From contig JACZQZ010000004.1 of NCBI GenBank assembly GCA_022545455.1, forward strand, positions 1 through 51,154: a stretch of 51,154 bases of DNA, read 5' to 3'. The stretch comes from Pseudomonadota bacterium. GTDB lineage: Bacteria > Pseudomonadota > Alphaproteobacteria > Rhodospirillales > 2-02-FULL-58-16. Numbering within the stretch: position 1 is the stretch's first letter; the number at the start of each line of letters is the position of its first letter. The notes beneath the pieces were generated by a model. It ran no database searches. It was not told the DNA's origin and saw only the letters and a program-made list of their open reading frames with translations. The position numbers were made by a program, and so were the translations under genes. Shown one piece after another: positions 17,280 to 26,173 of the stretch.

Positions 17280-18245
17280 TCAGACGACCCGGTCGCGGGG
17301 CTCGCGGCCGGCGAATATGGCGTCCAGGTTGTCCAGCGCCCTGAAACCCATGGCGTCACGGGTCTCCCGCGTCGCGCTGCCGATATGGGGCATCAGGAAG
17401 GTGTTCGGAAGCTCCCGGTAGCCGGGGTGGATATTGGGTTCGTCGTTGTAGGCGTCGAGGCCGGCGGCGGTCAATTTTCCGGACTTGAGCGCGGCGATCA
17501 GCGCCTCGTCGTCGACGATGCTTCCCCTGGCCGCGTTGACGACGATCGCCCCGTCCGGCAACAGCGCGATGCGTTCCGCGTTCAGCAAATGATGGGTTTC
17601 CGGCGTGGCCACGCAGTGGATGGCCAGGAACTCGCAATGGGGCAGCAGATCCTCCACGGTCTCGTGATAGAGGGCGCCCGCCTCGTGTTCGGGCGAAAGG
17701 CGGCGAACGTCGTGATAATGAATGGTCATCTCGAAGCAGCGGGCCCGGCGCGCCGTCACCTGCCCGACACGCCCGAGGCCGATGATGCCCAGTCGCTTCC
17801 CCGTGACCTGGGTGCCGACCATGAAGCTCGGGCTCCAGTCGCGCCATTCGCGCGACCGCACCAGGCGCTCCCCCTCGCTGGCCCGCCGCGCGGCCCCCAG
17901 CATCAGCAACATGGTCAATTCGGCGGTGGCGTCGGACAGCACGTCGGGCGTGTTGGTGACGACGAGGCCACGCGCCTTCGCCGCCTCCAGATCCACATGG
18001 TCGAACCCGACCGAGAAGTTGGCGATGGCGCGGACGCTGTCGGGGAGGCGCTCGATCACCTGGGCTGAAAAGCGCTCCGTGTGACAGGGCAGGATGGCGT
18101 CGGCGCCGCTCGCCCGTTCGATCACCTCGTCGCTCGTGTACAACCGGTCATCGGGATTGAGCCGGGCGTCGTAATCGCGGCGCAGGCGGTCCTCGACGGC
18201 CTCGGGCAACTTGCGGGTAACCAGTACGACGGGATTCTTGCTCAT
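17280..18245 (-). CDS. D-2-hydroxyacid dehydrogenase, glyoxylate/hydroxypyruvate reductase type
   Basis: 321 residues. The Rossmann motif is GLGRVGQVTARRA (about residue 156). The catalytic arginine lies in VVNAARGSIVDDEALI, the acidic residue in LDAYNDEPN, and the histidine in MPHIGSATRETRDAM. The N-terminal substrate domain has IANFSVGFDHVDLEAAKARG, typical of GyaR/GhrB. It reduces glyoxylate or hydroxypyruvate to glycolate or D-glycerate with NAD(P)H. It is divergent from the tartronate-semialdehyde-type reductase gene across 130 bp and near the glyoxylate aminotransferase. Cofactor preference is unclear from sequence. Confidence 0.9.
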   Translation of the reverse strand: MSKNPVVLVTRKLPEAVEDRLRRDYDARLNPDDRLYTSDEVIERASGADAILPCHTERFSAQVIERLPDSVRAIANFSVGFDHVDLEAAKARGLVVTNTPDVLSDATAELTMLLMLGAARRASEGERLVRSREWRDWSPSFMVGTQVTGKRLGIIGLGRVGQVTARRARCFEMTIHYHDVRRLSPEHEAGALYHETVEDLLPHCEFLAIHCVATPETHHLLNAERIALLPDGAIVVNAARGSIVDDEALIAALKSGKLTAAGLDAYNDEPNIHPGYRELPNTFLMPHIGSATRETRDAMGFRALDNLDAIFAGREPRDRVV

Positions 18246-18328
18246 GAACCGGTACTCGACGCTGTTGGAACCAATGTGTTCGCCGGCCTTTGTAGCACAG
18301 TTTGGCCTGGAATTGCGTTATAGGAGAG

Positions 18329-18345
18329 GTCACAAACGGTGTGAC
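18329..18345. promoter_or_regulatory. Perfect inverted repeat GTCACA-N5-TGTGAC, candidate operator
   Basis: Six-base arms separated by AACGG, 33 bp upstream of the garR-like start and just downstream of a TTATAG that could be a -10 element, in the gap between two divergent reductase genes. Position and symmetry fit a dimeric regulator acting on the plus-strand gene. It could also form a short leader hairpin. Confidence 0.4.
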
Positions 18346-18377
18346 GTCTCGTAAAACTGCTCAGAAGGGAGGACAAG

Positions 18378-19274
18378 ATGGCGAAAGTCGGCTTTATCGG
18401 TCTTGGCATCATGGGACGCCCGATGGCGGGCCATCTGCAGGCGGCCGGCCACGAGTTGGCGCTGTACGACAAGTACATCTCGCCGCTGCCCCAGGAGTTG
18501 ACCGACGGCGGTGCCGCCGCCTGCGCTTCGGGCAAGGAGGTGACCGGACGCTCCGAGATCATCATCGTCATGGTGCCGGACACCCCGGACGTGGACGACG
18601 TGCTGTTCGGTCCCGATGGTGTCGCCGAGGGCCTCGCCGCCGGCAAGATCGTGGTCGACATGAGCTCCATTTCGCCCATCGCGACGAAGACGTTCGCCGC
18701 CAAGATCAACGATCTCGGCTGTCAGTACCTGGACGGGCCGGTTTCCGGCGGCGAGGTCGGCGCCAAGGCGGCGAGCCTTACGATCATGGTCGGCGGACCC
18801 GAGGACGCCTTCGCCAAGGTCAAGCCGCTTTTCGAGCTGATGGGCCAGAACATCACCCTCATCGGCACCAACAACGGCGACGGCCAGACCTGCAAGGTCG
18901 CCAATCAGATCATCGTCGCCCTGACCATCGAGGCGGTGGGCGAGGCGCTGCTGTTCGCCGCCAAGGCCGGCGCCGATCCCGCCACCGTGCGCCAGGCCCT
19001 GATGGGCGGCTTCGCGTCCTCCAAGATCCTCGAGGTCCACGGGGAGCGCATGATCAAGCGCACCTTCGACCCGGGTTTTCGCATCAGGCTGCACCAGAAG
19101 GACCTCGGCCTCGCCCTGCAGGCGGCGCGCGACCTCCATATGAGCCTGCCCAACACCGCCACCTGCCAGGAGCTGTTCAACGCCTGCGCGGCGCAGGGCG
19201 GCGCGGACTGGGACCACTCGGCGATGGTCCGCGTCCTCGAGCAGCTCGCCAACCATGAGATCGGCGGCACGTGA
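18378..19274 (+). CDS. garR: 2-hydroxy-3-oxopropionate (tartronate semialdehyde) reductase family
   Basis: 298 residues, normal length. N-terminal GFIGLGIMGRPMAGHLQAAG is the NAD(P)-binding signature of beta-hydroxyacid dehydrogenases. VDMSSISPIATK and LDGPVSGGEVGAKAASLTIM form the substrate loop, and the catalytic Lys lies in GQTCKVANQIIVALTIEAVGE (about residue 176). DPGFRIRLHQKDLGLAL is typical of GarR/GlxR. It reduces tartronate semialdehyde, formed from two glyoxylates, to D-glycerate. GGGAGGAC precedes the ATG. No glyoxylate carboligase gene is in the window, so the source of the semialdehyde must be elsewhere or the substrate may be a related aldehyde. Confidence 0.88.
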   Translation: MAKVGFIGLGIMGRPMAGHLQAAGHELALYDKYISPLPQELTDGGAAACASGKEVTGRSEIIIVMVPDTPDVDDVLFGPDGVAEGLAAGKIVVDMSSISPIATKTFAAKINDLGCQYLDGPVSGGEVGAKAASLTIMVGGPEDAFAKVKPLFELMGQNITLIGTNNGDGQTCKVANQIIVALTIEAVGEALLFAAKAGADPATVRQALMGGFASSKILEVHGERMIKRTFDPGFRIRLHQKDLGLALQAARDLHMSLPNTATCQELFNACAAQGGADWDHSAMVRVLEQLANHEIGGT

Positions 19275-19292
19275 GGGCCCTTCGACCGCCTG

Positions 19293-19703
19293 TCAGGCGT
19301 CGTCCTGTTTTGCCTGCTTCAGGATCAGGGCGGCGGAATTGATGCAGTAGCGCTGGCCCGTGGGCGCCGGGCCGTCGGGGAAAACGTGGCCCAGGTGGGC
19401 GTCGCACCGGGTGCACAGCACCTCGTCGCGGACCATGCCGAGGCTGTCGTCGGACCCGGTGGCGACCGCGTCCCCGGAGACGGGAGCAAAAAAACTCGGC
19501 CAACCGGTGCCCGAGTCGAACTTGGCCGCGGAGCCGAACAGGGCCGCCCCGCAGCAGACGCAATGGTAGGTGCCGGGGATCTTGCAGGCGTTGTATTTGC
19601 CCGTGAAGGGGCGCTCTGTGCCCTTCTGCCGGGTCACGGTGAACTGCTCCATGGTCAGCTGCCTGAGCCATTCCGAATCCGACTTGCGAACCTTATCCGT
19701 CAT
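19293..19703 (-). CDS. msrB: Peptide-methionine (R)-S-oxide reductase MsrB, copy 1
   Basis: 136 residues from ATG 19703, with GAGGGAG upstream. Zinc cysteines are in CVCCGAALF and [13 protein letters not shown]; the catalytic Cys is in [24 protein letters not shown] is the family core. It repairs R-methionine sulfoxide in proteins in the cytoplasm, using thioredoxin. A second MsrB of identical length is encoded at 33382-33792. It lies 14 bp downstream of the M20 peptidase start region on the same strand, likely one transcript. Confidence 0.93.
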   Translation of the reverse strand: MTDKVRKSDSEWLRQLTMEQFTVTRQKGTERPFTGKYNACKIPGTYHCVCCGAALFGSAAKFDSGTGWPSFFAPVSGDAVATGSDDSLGMVRDEVLCTRCDAHLGHVFPDGPAPTGQRYCINSAALILKQAKQDDA

Positions 19704-19717
19704 CGTCGTGCGCTCCC

Positions 19718-20848
19718 TCAGAATCCACACCAGGCCTTGGCCACCCGCCCGTAGGCCTCGACCGCCTGCCCGATGCGCTCGACATGGCAGTATTCGTCGG
19801 TCTGGTGGGCCATCGCCGCTTCGCCGGGGCCAAGGATAACGGTGGGCACGCCGCCGTAAGCGGGAGTCAGGACCGAGGCGTCGGAGAAATACGTGGCGGT
19901 GTGAATGCCCGGAGGCTCGCCCAGGATGTCGGTCATGACGGCGAAGACGTCCTCCATCCACGGATCGTGCGGGTCCGTCCACACCCCCTCCACGTCGACC
20001 AGCGGGCGGAGCTCCACGTCCCCGCCCAGGTCGGAGGCGAGCATGTCGCTCAGGCTTTCGTGGGTCTGGCCGGGAACGGTGCGGATATCGATGGTGATGA
20101 CGGATTCGTCGGGAACCGAGTTGATGTTCAGTCCGCCGCGGATCGTGCCCACGTTCAGGGTCGCCGTGCCGAGATGGGGATGGGGCGCCACGTTGAAGCC
20201 GAAGTCCTCCAGCTTGCGCACCGCGCGCGCCGCCTTGTAGATGGCGTTGACCCCCTTTTCCGGCATGGATCCGTGGGCGGTCACGCCCCGGGTCCTGGCT
20301 TCCAGCCACAAGGCCCCCTTGTGGCCGACGAAGGGTTGGTTGGAGCTCGGTTCGCCGACCACGATGGCCCCGGCCCGGCCCAGGACCTCGCCCAGACGGG
20401 CCAGGTGATAGGCACCCTCGCACCCGGTCTCCTCGCCGGCGGTGATGACCAGGACCAGACCGCCGGCGGGCCGGGACAACCGGGCCAGACCGAGCGCGGC
20501 GATGACGAAGGCGGCGACCCCGCTCTTCATGTCGCTGGAGCCCCGGCCGTAGAGCCTGGCGTCCTCGATCTCGCCGCTGAACGGGTCGCCGCGCCACGGC
20601 TGGGCGCCCAGCGGCACCGTGTCGATGTGGCCGGTGAAACAGAGCGGCGGCTTGTCGTCGCTGCCGGGCAGCCGGGCGACCAGGCTGGTCCGGGCCTCGG
20701 CGAATTCGTGGAACCCGACCTCGAATCCGCCGTCCTCGAGAATGCGGCCCAGGTGCTCGGCGCAGGACCGTTCCCGGCCGGGCGGATTGATCGTGTCGAA
20801 ACGCAACAGCTGGCGGGTCAACTCCAAGGCGGATGGTGGGGCGGGCAT
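19718..20848 (-). CDS. M20 family metallopeptidase (ArgE/DapE-like deacylase)
   Basis: 376 residues. Metal ligands and catalytic residues are visible: His in [11 protein letters not shown], bridging Asp in [14 protein letters not shown], catalytic Glu pair in [12 protein letters not shown], and the dimerisation-domain segment [16 protein letters not shown]. It hydrolyses an N-acyl amino acid or a similar amide. Names such as acetylornithine deacetylase would be guesses, since no arg or dap genes are adjacent. Its start lies next to a decayed end of the MITE-like repeat at 20862-20926, which separates it from the liv-type operon; co-transcription with msrB downstream is likely. Confidence 0.88.
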   Translation of the reverse strand: MPAPPSALELTRQLLRFDTINPPGRERSCAEHLGRILEDGGFEVGFHEFAEARTSLVARLPGSDDKPPLCFTGHIDTVPLGAQPWRGDPFSGEIEDARLYGRGSSDMKSGVAAFVIAALGLARLSRPAGGLVLVITAGEETGCEGAYHLARLGEVLGRAGAIVVGEPSSNQPFVGHKGALWLEARTRGVTAHGSMPEKGVNAIYKAARAVRKLEDFGFNVAPHPHLGTATLNVGTIRGGLNINSVPDESVITIDIRTVPGQTHESLSDMLASDLGGDVELRPLVDVEGVWTDPHDPWMEDVFAVMTDILGEPPGIHTATYFSDASVLTPAYGGVPTVILGPGEAAMAHQTDEYCHVERIGQAVEAYGRVAKAWCGF

Positions 20849-20861
20849 GGGGTTCTCTTCC

Positions 20862-20926
20862 CTAGTGTCCTGTCTTACAGATTCGTATGCTAAACGACGG
20901 TCTTGCGAGGTCTCCGGCGAAGAGCG
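20862..20926. repeat. Degenerate one-ended copy of the MITE-like repeat
   Basis: The sequence ctagtgtcctgt, then acgacggtcttgcgaggtct and ccggcgaagagcgg, aligns with the left end of the element at 1341-1405 (ctagtggcctgt, acgacggcgttgcgaggttt, ccggctaggagcgc). Order and spacing are kept over about 65 bp, with roughly 70 percent identity by eye. No matching right end is seen before the livF-type stop at 20957. Confidence 0.5.
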
Positions 20927-20956
20927 GGGCGGCGGGCGGGTCCTTGGCCAGGGCGC

Positions 20957-21679
20957 TCAGCCGAAATAGGCCTCATGAACCTCCTTCGTCCGGCCCAGCA
21001 CCTCGGGCGTGCCGTGGGCGACCACGCGCCCCTTGGAGAGCACATAGCCGTAATCGGCGATGGCAAGGGTCTGGCGGACGTTCTGTTCGACAAGGAACAC
21101 CGTAACGCCGTGTTCGTTGATGCGCCGGATGGTGTTGAAGTTCTCCTTGACCAGGATCGGCGACAGCCCGAGCGACGGCTCGTCCAGCAGCAGAAGCTTG
21201 GGCGCGCCCATCAGGCCGCGGCCTATCGACACCATGGCCTGCTCGCCGCCGGACAGGGTGCCGGCGACCTGTTCCTTGCGTTCCTTCAGTTGTGGAAAGG
21301 TCTCGTACACCTGCTCGAGACGCCCGCGCACGACGTCGGCCGAGGTTTCCTGATACCCGCCCAGGCGCAGGTTTTCCTCCACGGTCAGCTTGGGGAACAC
21401 TTTCCGGCCCTCGGGGATGCAGGCGATTCCGGTGGCGATGATCTTGTGGGTGGGGAGGCCCGTGAGCTCGGTGCCGTTGAAGACGATGCGGCCGCGGTTG
21501 GGCGGCGTCAGCCCAAGGATGGAGCGAATGAGCGTCGACTTGCCGGAGCCGTTCGAGCCCAGGAGACAGGTGATCTTGCCCGGCTCGCCCCTGAGCGAGA
21601 CGTCGTCGAGGACGTTGGCCTTGCCATAGGCGGTGTACACGCCCTCGACAATCAATGCGTTCTCGTCGCCGCCGCTCAT
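20957..21679 (-). CDS. livF: Branched-chain-amino-acid-type ABC transporter ATPase LivF
   Basis: 240 residues. Walker A GSNGSGKST (about residue 42), signature TLSGGEQAMVSIGRGLM, Walker B LLLLDEPSLGLSP, and the LivF-specific stretch GIACIPEGRKVFPKLTVEENL. It is last in the five-gene unit, and its ATG overlaps the TGA of livG by 4 bp. It pairs with LivG to drive uptake; HAAT-family substrates include branched-chain amino acids, amides and urea. Confidence 0.93.
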   Translation of the reverse strand: MSGGDENALIVEGVYTAYGKANVLDDVSLRGEPGKITCLLGSNGSGKSTLIRSILGLTPPNRGRIVFNGTELTGLPTHKIIATGIACIPEGRKVFPKLTVEENLRLGGYQETSADVVRGRLEQVYETFPQLKERKEQVAGTLSGGEQAMVSIGRGLMGAPKLLLLDEPSLGLSPILVKENFNTIRRINEHGVTVFLVEQNVRQTLAIADYGYVLSKGRVVAHGTPEVLGRTKEVHEAYFG

Positions 21680-22461
21680 TGGATCCCCAGATAGGCTTCC
21701 TGCACCAGCTTGTCCTCCGCTACTTCCTGATAGGGGCCCTCGCAGATCTTCTGGCCGAAGTTGAGGACCACGCAGGTATCGGTGATGCGCTCGATGACGC
21801 CCATTTCATGCTCGATGATGATGATCGTCAAATCCTCCAGGCGCCCCTTGATCTCGAGGAGATCGTCCATCAGCTCCTTCGTCTCGTCGTGGGTCATGCC
21901 GGCCGACGGCTCGTCGAGCAAAAGAAGCTTGGGGCGGCTGATCAGGGCGCGGCAGATCTCGATGCGCCGGCGGTCGATCATCGGAAACGTGCCGACCGCC
22001 TCGAACATGCGGTCGGCCAAGAGCGGGTCGAACACCTTCACCAGGTCCCGGGCGCGTTCGAAATTCTCCTCGAACTGCCGCTTGAAGTCCTTGCGCGCGA
22101 TCAGGTTGAACCACAGGCCCTGGTCCAGCCGCATGTGATTGCCGACCATGACGTTGTCGAAAACGGACAACGACAACGACAGCCGCGAACGTTGGAAGGT
22201 ACGGGCGATCCCGGCCCGGTAGACGGCCTGCGGCGAGAAATCCGTGATGTCCTTGCCGTCGAATTCCACGACGCCGCCGCTCGTCGGATAGATGCCGGTG
22301 ACGACGTTGAAGAACGTTGTCTTGCCCGAACCGTTGGGGCCGATCAGGCCGAGGATCTCTTGCGGGCGGACCGCCATATCCAGCGAATCCACGGCGACCA
22401 GGCCGCCGAACCGCTTGCTCAGGTCGCGGGAAACCAGAAGGCCGTCCGCCGCGCCGGTCAT
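21676..22461 (-). CDS. livG: Branched-chain-amino-acid-type ABC transporter ATPase LivG
   Basis: 261 residues from ATG 22461, which overlaps the livM stop. Walker A GPNGSGKTTFFNVVTGIY, the LivG-typical GIARTFQRSRLSLSLSVFDN, signature-region DRRRIEICRALISRPKL, Walker B LLLLDEPSAGMTHDET, and switch His in IIIIEHEMGVI. The signature reads MIDRRRIEI rather than LSGGQ, a deviation worth noting; Liv-type G subunits more often keep LPYGxQR. The long frame upstream that joins it is a shadow of livM. Confidence 0.9.
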   Translation of the reverse strand: MTGAADGLLVSRDLSKRFGGLVAVDSLDMAVRPQEILGLIGPNGSGKTTFFNVVTGIYPTSGGVVEFDGKDITDFSPQAVYRAGIARTFQRSRLSLSLSVFDNVMVGNHMRLDQGLWFNLIARKDFKRQFEENFERARDLVKVFDPLLADRMFEAVGTFPMIDRRRIEICRALISRPKLLLLDEPSAGMTHDETKELMDDLLEIKGRLEDLTIIIIEHEMGVIERITDTCVVLNFGQKICEGPYQEVAEDKLVQEAYLGIQ

Positions 22462-23624
22462 TTGGGTTGCCACCCCGGCAGGTAGGTCCTGAGCGGCCGC
22501 GGCAAAAGGCCCTCGGGGCGGAACAGCAGGATCAGGATGACCATGGCGCCGAAAAGCAGGAACCGGTACTCCTGGATGACCTGCAGCTTCTCCGGCAGGA
22601 TGATGAGAATCGTCGTCGCCACCACCAGTCCCCACGGATTTCCGATCCCGCCGAGCAGGATGATGGACACCAGGATCAACGAATCGCCGAAGGTGAAATT
22701 GGTCGGCGCGATGAAGCCAAGCATCATGGCGTAAAGGGCGCCGGCCACGCCGGTGAGGAAATTGCCCAGGGTAAACGCGGTGATCTTCCAACGCGTAATG
22801 TTGAGGCCGAAGCACGCCGCCGCCGTTTCGTCGAGGCGAAGGGCGTCCAGATTGAGGCCGACCCACGAGCGTTCCAGCCGCCTGACGAAGGTGAAGGCGA
22901 GGGCGAGCACGATCAGCCCGACCACGATGTAGTTCACATAGAAGGCCACCTCGAAATCCTCGCCGATCTCGATGTTGTCGTTGAACTCCCAGCCGAGCAC
23001 GTTCATGCCGTCGACGGGCAGGCCCTGGGGACCGCCCAGGGTGTCGTTGACCTCTAAGAAGATCTTGAACAGAAGGGCGAAGGCGATGGTCACCACGGCG
23101 GAGTAGTGGCTTCGGGTGCGCAGCACGGGCAGGATCAGGAGCGAGCCGATGACCGCCGCCATGACGCCGCCGGCGACGAGGATGAGAAGATGGGGCATAG
23201 CGGTGTGTTTGGTCAGCACCGCGGCCGTGTAACAACCGACGCCGAAGAACGCCGCGCCGGCGAAATTGAGCGTGCCGGCGTACCCGAACTGGAGGTTCAG
23301 CCCCAGACACGCGATGACATAGATGATCACCGTCGCCATCAGCAGGAGGACGAAATGGTCCTCGTAGAAAAACCCGGTCACCGCCAGGACCGCCAGGACG
23401 ATGACCAAGTTCATGGCGTTTTCCCGTTCGGCGAAGCTGCGCCCGATGCGGGCCATGCCGCCGAACCGGGCGGCCGCAAGAACCACGATCACGCCGGCCA
23501 CCAGGAGCGCGGCGATGGCGGCCTGGGATTCCACGGCGAGCAGCAGGATCACGTAGACCGTCACCGCCACGGCGCTGCCGATGCCGGGCAGCAGGACGGC
23601 GAACACGGCGCGCGCCCGACTCAT
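22458..23624 (-). CDS. livM: Branched-chain-amino-acid-type ABC transporter permease LivM
   Basis: 388 residues with about ten hydrophobic segments. The family core is LGLNLQFGYAGTLNFAGAAFFGVGCYTAAVL (about residues 107-137 in total) and the C-terminal cytoplasmic loop DETAAACFGLNITRWKITAF, followed by GALYAMMLGFIAPTNFTFGDS. An N-terminal extension of about 80 residues contains two extra helices before the LivM core. Four bases separate the livH stop from this start. Confidence 0.92.
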   Translation of the reverse strand: MSRARAVFAVLLPGIGSAVAVTVYVILLLAVESQAAIAALLVAGVIVVLAAARFGGMARIGRSFAERENAMNLVIVLAVLAVTGFFYEDHFVLLLMATVIIYVIACLGLNLQFGYAGTLNFAGAAFFGVGCYTAAVLTKHTAMPHLLILVAGGVMAAVIGSLLILPVLRTRSHYSAVVTIAFALLFKIFLEVNDTLGGPQGLPVDGMNVLGWEFNDNIEIGEDFEVAFYVNYIVVGLIVLALAFTFVRRLERSWVGLNLDALRLDETAAACFGLNITRWKITAFTLGNFLTGVAGALYAMMLGFIAPTNFTFGDSLILVSIILLGGIGNPWGLVVATTILIILPEKLQVIQEYRFLLFGAMVILILLFRPEGLLPRPLRTYLPGWQPK

Positions 23625-23628
23625 TGCG

Positions 23629-24549
23629 CTACACGCGCTCGCTGATCTTTTCGCTGATCAGGCCCGTCGGCCGCCAGGCCATGATGAGAATGATGACGCC
23701 GAAGGCGAACACGTCCTTGTAGGCGCTGGCAAAGGGCATGGCGAGGACGCCGATGGTTTGCAGGGCGGCAAACAGGAAGCCGCCGATGATGGCGCCGTAA
23801 ATGTTGCCCAGCCCGCCGACGATGGCCGAGGAGAAGCCGATGACGCCCAGCAAAAGACCCATGGCGAAATTGATCTCGCTGTAATACAGGCCGTGAAGGA
23901 TGCCGGCGAAGGCGGCAAGCCCGGAGCCGATGGCAAAGGTCACGAGGACGATGAGGGTGAAGTTGATGCCCATGGTCTTGGCCGTTTCCTCGTCCTGGGC
24001 AACGGCGCGAATGGCGAGACCCAGCTTGGTCTTGTTGATCACCAGATGAATGCCGACGATGACCGCCAGCCCGGCCAGCAGCAGCATCACGCTGTCGACC
24101 CTGAGGGTGAAATTGCCGAAGGAATACGCCGTGGTGGGCAGCAGGGGCGGGAAGCGCTGGGGATTGGCCCCGAGCGGGTAAAAGAGCCGGATGGCCTCGT
24201 GCAGCACGGTCCCCAGCATCAGGGTCAGCAGCAGGGTGTTCAGGGCCGGCGCCGCCTTCAGCGGCAGCACCAGGTAGCGGGCGATCACCGCGCCAAGCGC
24301 GGCCATGCAGGTGGTCGCCACCAGCAGCACGATCACCACCTGCGCGGGGGCCCAGGTGATGCCGATCTTGCTCAGTCCCAGGTAGGTGGCAAGGCCGGTG
24401 AACGCGCCCACCGTCAGCACGTCGCCGTGGGAGAAATTGATGATGTCCAGCACCCCGAAAAACAGGGTGAAGCCGACGGCGACGAGGGCGTACATCATGC
24501 CCAGCATCAAGCCGTTCATGACGTACTGGCCAAACAGCCCGACATCCAT
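23629..24549 (-). CDS. livH: Branched-chain-amino-acid-type ABC transporter permease LivH
   Basis: 306 residues from ATG 24549 (AAGG upstream). MDVGLFGQYVMNGLMLGMMYALVAVGFTLFFGVLDIINFSHGD in total covers the conserved LivH N-terminus; GLAIRAVAQDEETAKTMGIN is the ATPase-docking loop. About eight membrane segments. It forms the channel with LivM. The gene follows the binding-protein gene by 93 bp, in the usual order for this operon type. Confidence 0.92.
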   Translation of the reverse strand: MDVGLFGQYVMNGLMLGMMYALVAVGFTLFFGVLDIINFSHGDVLTVGAFTGLATYLGLSKIGITWAPAQVVIVLLVATTCMAALGAVIARYLVLPLKAAPALNTLLLTLMLGTVLHEAIRLFYPLGANPQRFPPLLPTTAYSFGNFTLRVDSVMLLLAGLAVIVGIHLVINKTKLGLAIRAVAQDEETAKTMGINFTLIVLVTFAIGSGLAAFAGILHGLYYSEINFAMGLLLGVIGFSSAIVGGLGNIYGAIIGGFLFAALQTIGVLAMPFASAYKDVFAFGVIILIMAWRPTGLISEKISERV

Positions 24550-24642
24550 GGGATGAGCCTTATGGTCCGGAATTCGATAAAGGAGGCGTGGGCGGACGGG
24601 CGGCCGGGCCAACGCCCGGCCGCCCGGAATCTGCCTCGGGTC

Positions 24643-25821
24643 TTACCGGCCTTTCAGCTTACGCAAACCCTTGGCGTACTCGCTGTCCTCCCAGACCGTC
24701 CATTTGCCGTCCTGGGCCACGTACTTGGTGATCACCGCGATGGTGTTCTGGCCGTTGTCGTCGAAGTCGACCTTGCCGGTGATCGAGTCCGCCGCGTTGG
24801 CGCCCCTGACGTTGTTCAGGGCGTTGCGGACCTTCTTGCGGTCGGGCCCCACCGCCTCGATGGTGTCCAGGATCAGGGTCATGGCGGTGAAAGCGAAGGC
24901 GCCGTAGGCCTCGGGAGGATCCGAATACCCCTGCTTGTTGTACTGCTCGAGGAAGAACTTGCCGCCCGGCAGCTTTTCCGTCGGCGCCCCTTCGCGGAAG
25001 GCCAGCACGCCTTCGGCCAGGGGACCGGAGCCCTTGAGGAAGGTATCCGAGACGATCCCCGAGGTGCCCTCCAACTGGGCCTTGAGGCCCAGCTTTTCCA
25101 TCTGCGCGCGGATGCGCACGCCGATGGGCGTCAGGCCGCCGAAATAGATCACCTGCGGATTGAGGGACTTGATCTTGGTAAGCTCGGCCGAGAAGTCCTG
25201 CTGGTCCGACGTGACGCCGAAGGTGCCCAGGATCTTGCCGCCGTTTTCGGTCACGAACTTGCTGAAATATTTATTGTGGCCTTTGCCGTAGTCGGTGGTG
25301 TCGTGGATGATGGCCCAGGTCTTGTAGCCCAGGCCGGTCATGAACTTGGCGGCCGTTTCGTTCTGGTTGATCATGGTGCCGTTGACGCGATGCACTTCCT
25401 TGTAATTGTTGCCGTACGTGATGTCGGGAAGCACCGCGCCCCAGACGATGATCGGCAGGCCGAACTTGTGATAGACGTCGACCGTGGTGATGGCCACCGC
25501 CGAGCAGTAATGGGTGGCGGCGGCGATGACGTCCTTGTTGGCGCCCAGTTTCGTCGCCGCCAGGACGCCGATGTTGGGCTTGCATTCGTCGTCGAGCACG
25601 ATGAGCTCGTATTCGTACTTGGCCTTGGCGTCGGCGTTGCGCAGGCGCACCGCCAGGTCGGCGGAATTGCGGCCGCCGATGCCGTTCGACGACGTGCCCC
25701 CGCTCAGCGGTCCGATGAAGCCGACCTTGACCTTCGGCTTGGCGTCGACCGCGGCGGACGCCAGGCCCAACGCCAGCGCCGCCGCGAAGACGGCCACGTG
25801 GCGGAACCGTATTGCTGTCAT
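24643..25821 (-). CDS. Periplasmic leucine-type (type 1) substrate-binding protein of the liv-type operon
   Basis: 392 residues. A Sec signal (VAVFAAALALGLASAAVDA) precedes KPKVKVGFIGPLSGGTSSNGIGGRN, the standard start of the type 1 fold. VIAAATHYCSAVAITTVDVYH and ITYGNNYKEVHRVNGT line the ligand site; YGKGHNKYFSKFV and PQVIYFGGLTPIG are typical of the second lobe. Binds an amino acid or related compound and delivers it to LivHM. Strong GGGAGGGG upstream. The actual ligand is not deducible; the amidase and M20 peptidase elsewhere in the window do not settle it. Confidence 0.92.
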   Translation of the reverse strand: MTAIRFRHVAVFAAALALGLASAAVDAKPKVKVGFIGPLSGGTSSNGIGGRNSADLAVRLRNADAKAKYEYELIVLDDECKPNIGVLAATKLGANKDVIAAATHYCSAVAITTVDVYHKFGLPIIVWGAVLPDITYGNNYKEVHRVNGTMINQNETAAKFMTGLGYKTWAIIHDTTDYGKGHNKYFSKFVTENGGKILGTFGVTSDQQDFSAELTKIKSLNPQVIYFGGLTPIGVRIRAQMEKLGLKAQLEGTSGIVSDTFLKGSGPLAEGVLAFREGAPTEKLPGGKFFLEQYNKQGYSDPPEAYGAFAFTAMTLILDTIEAVGPDRKKVRNALNNVRGANAADSITGKVDFDDNGQNTIAVITKYVAQDGKWTVWEDSEYAKGLRKLKGR

Positions 25822-26173
25822 GATGATACCCCTCCCATGGTGCGCCCCCGCGCGGGTTGCTTGGGGGCGGATGCGTTTTCGCCGCTTTTCCTCGGTCCAG
25901 CGGCGTTTCCTCGACGTCGGCAGATGCTAGGCAGTCCGCGCGGGCTTTGCAAGGGCGTCCCCGGCGTCTCCATCCCACCGGCGACCATGGACGGCGCGGC
26001 CGCCGGGCGCGGGCGATTCCGGCCACGATGTGTTCGTCGGGGAACTTCCGGTATTTCCGGGCTCTGCCTTTTACGGTGTACGGATAAAGAAGGGGTTGCC
26101 GCAGAACCGCCTGATTGCCCGGGAATAACCTTATCCCGCGCAAAGTTCCGGGGGCCGGGTCACGGCCCGGGGA
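25822..26173. other. Intergenic region upstream of the liv-type operon
   Basis: No protein-like frame in about 350 bp. It must contain the liv-type promoter on the minus strand, but I see no convincing -35/-10 pair. It contains the second copy of the shared 16-base motif (26043-26058). Confidence 0.4.
26043..26058. promoter_or_regulatory. Putative shared operator, copy 2 (upstream of liv-type operon)
   Basis: aacttccggtatttcc, 15 of 16 identical to 16994-17009, in the same orientation about 220 bp upstream of the binding-protein start. Confidence 0.3.
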
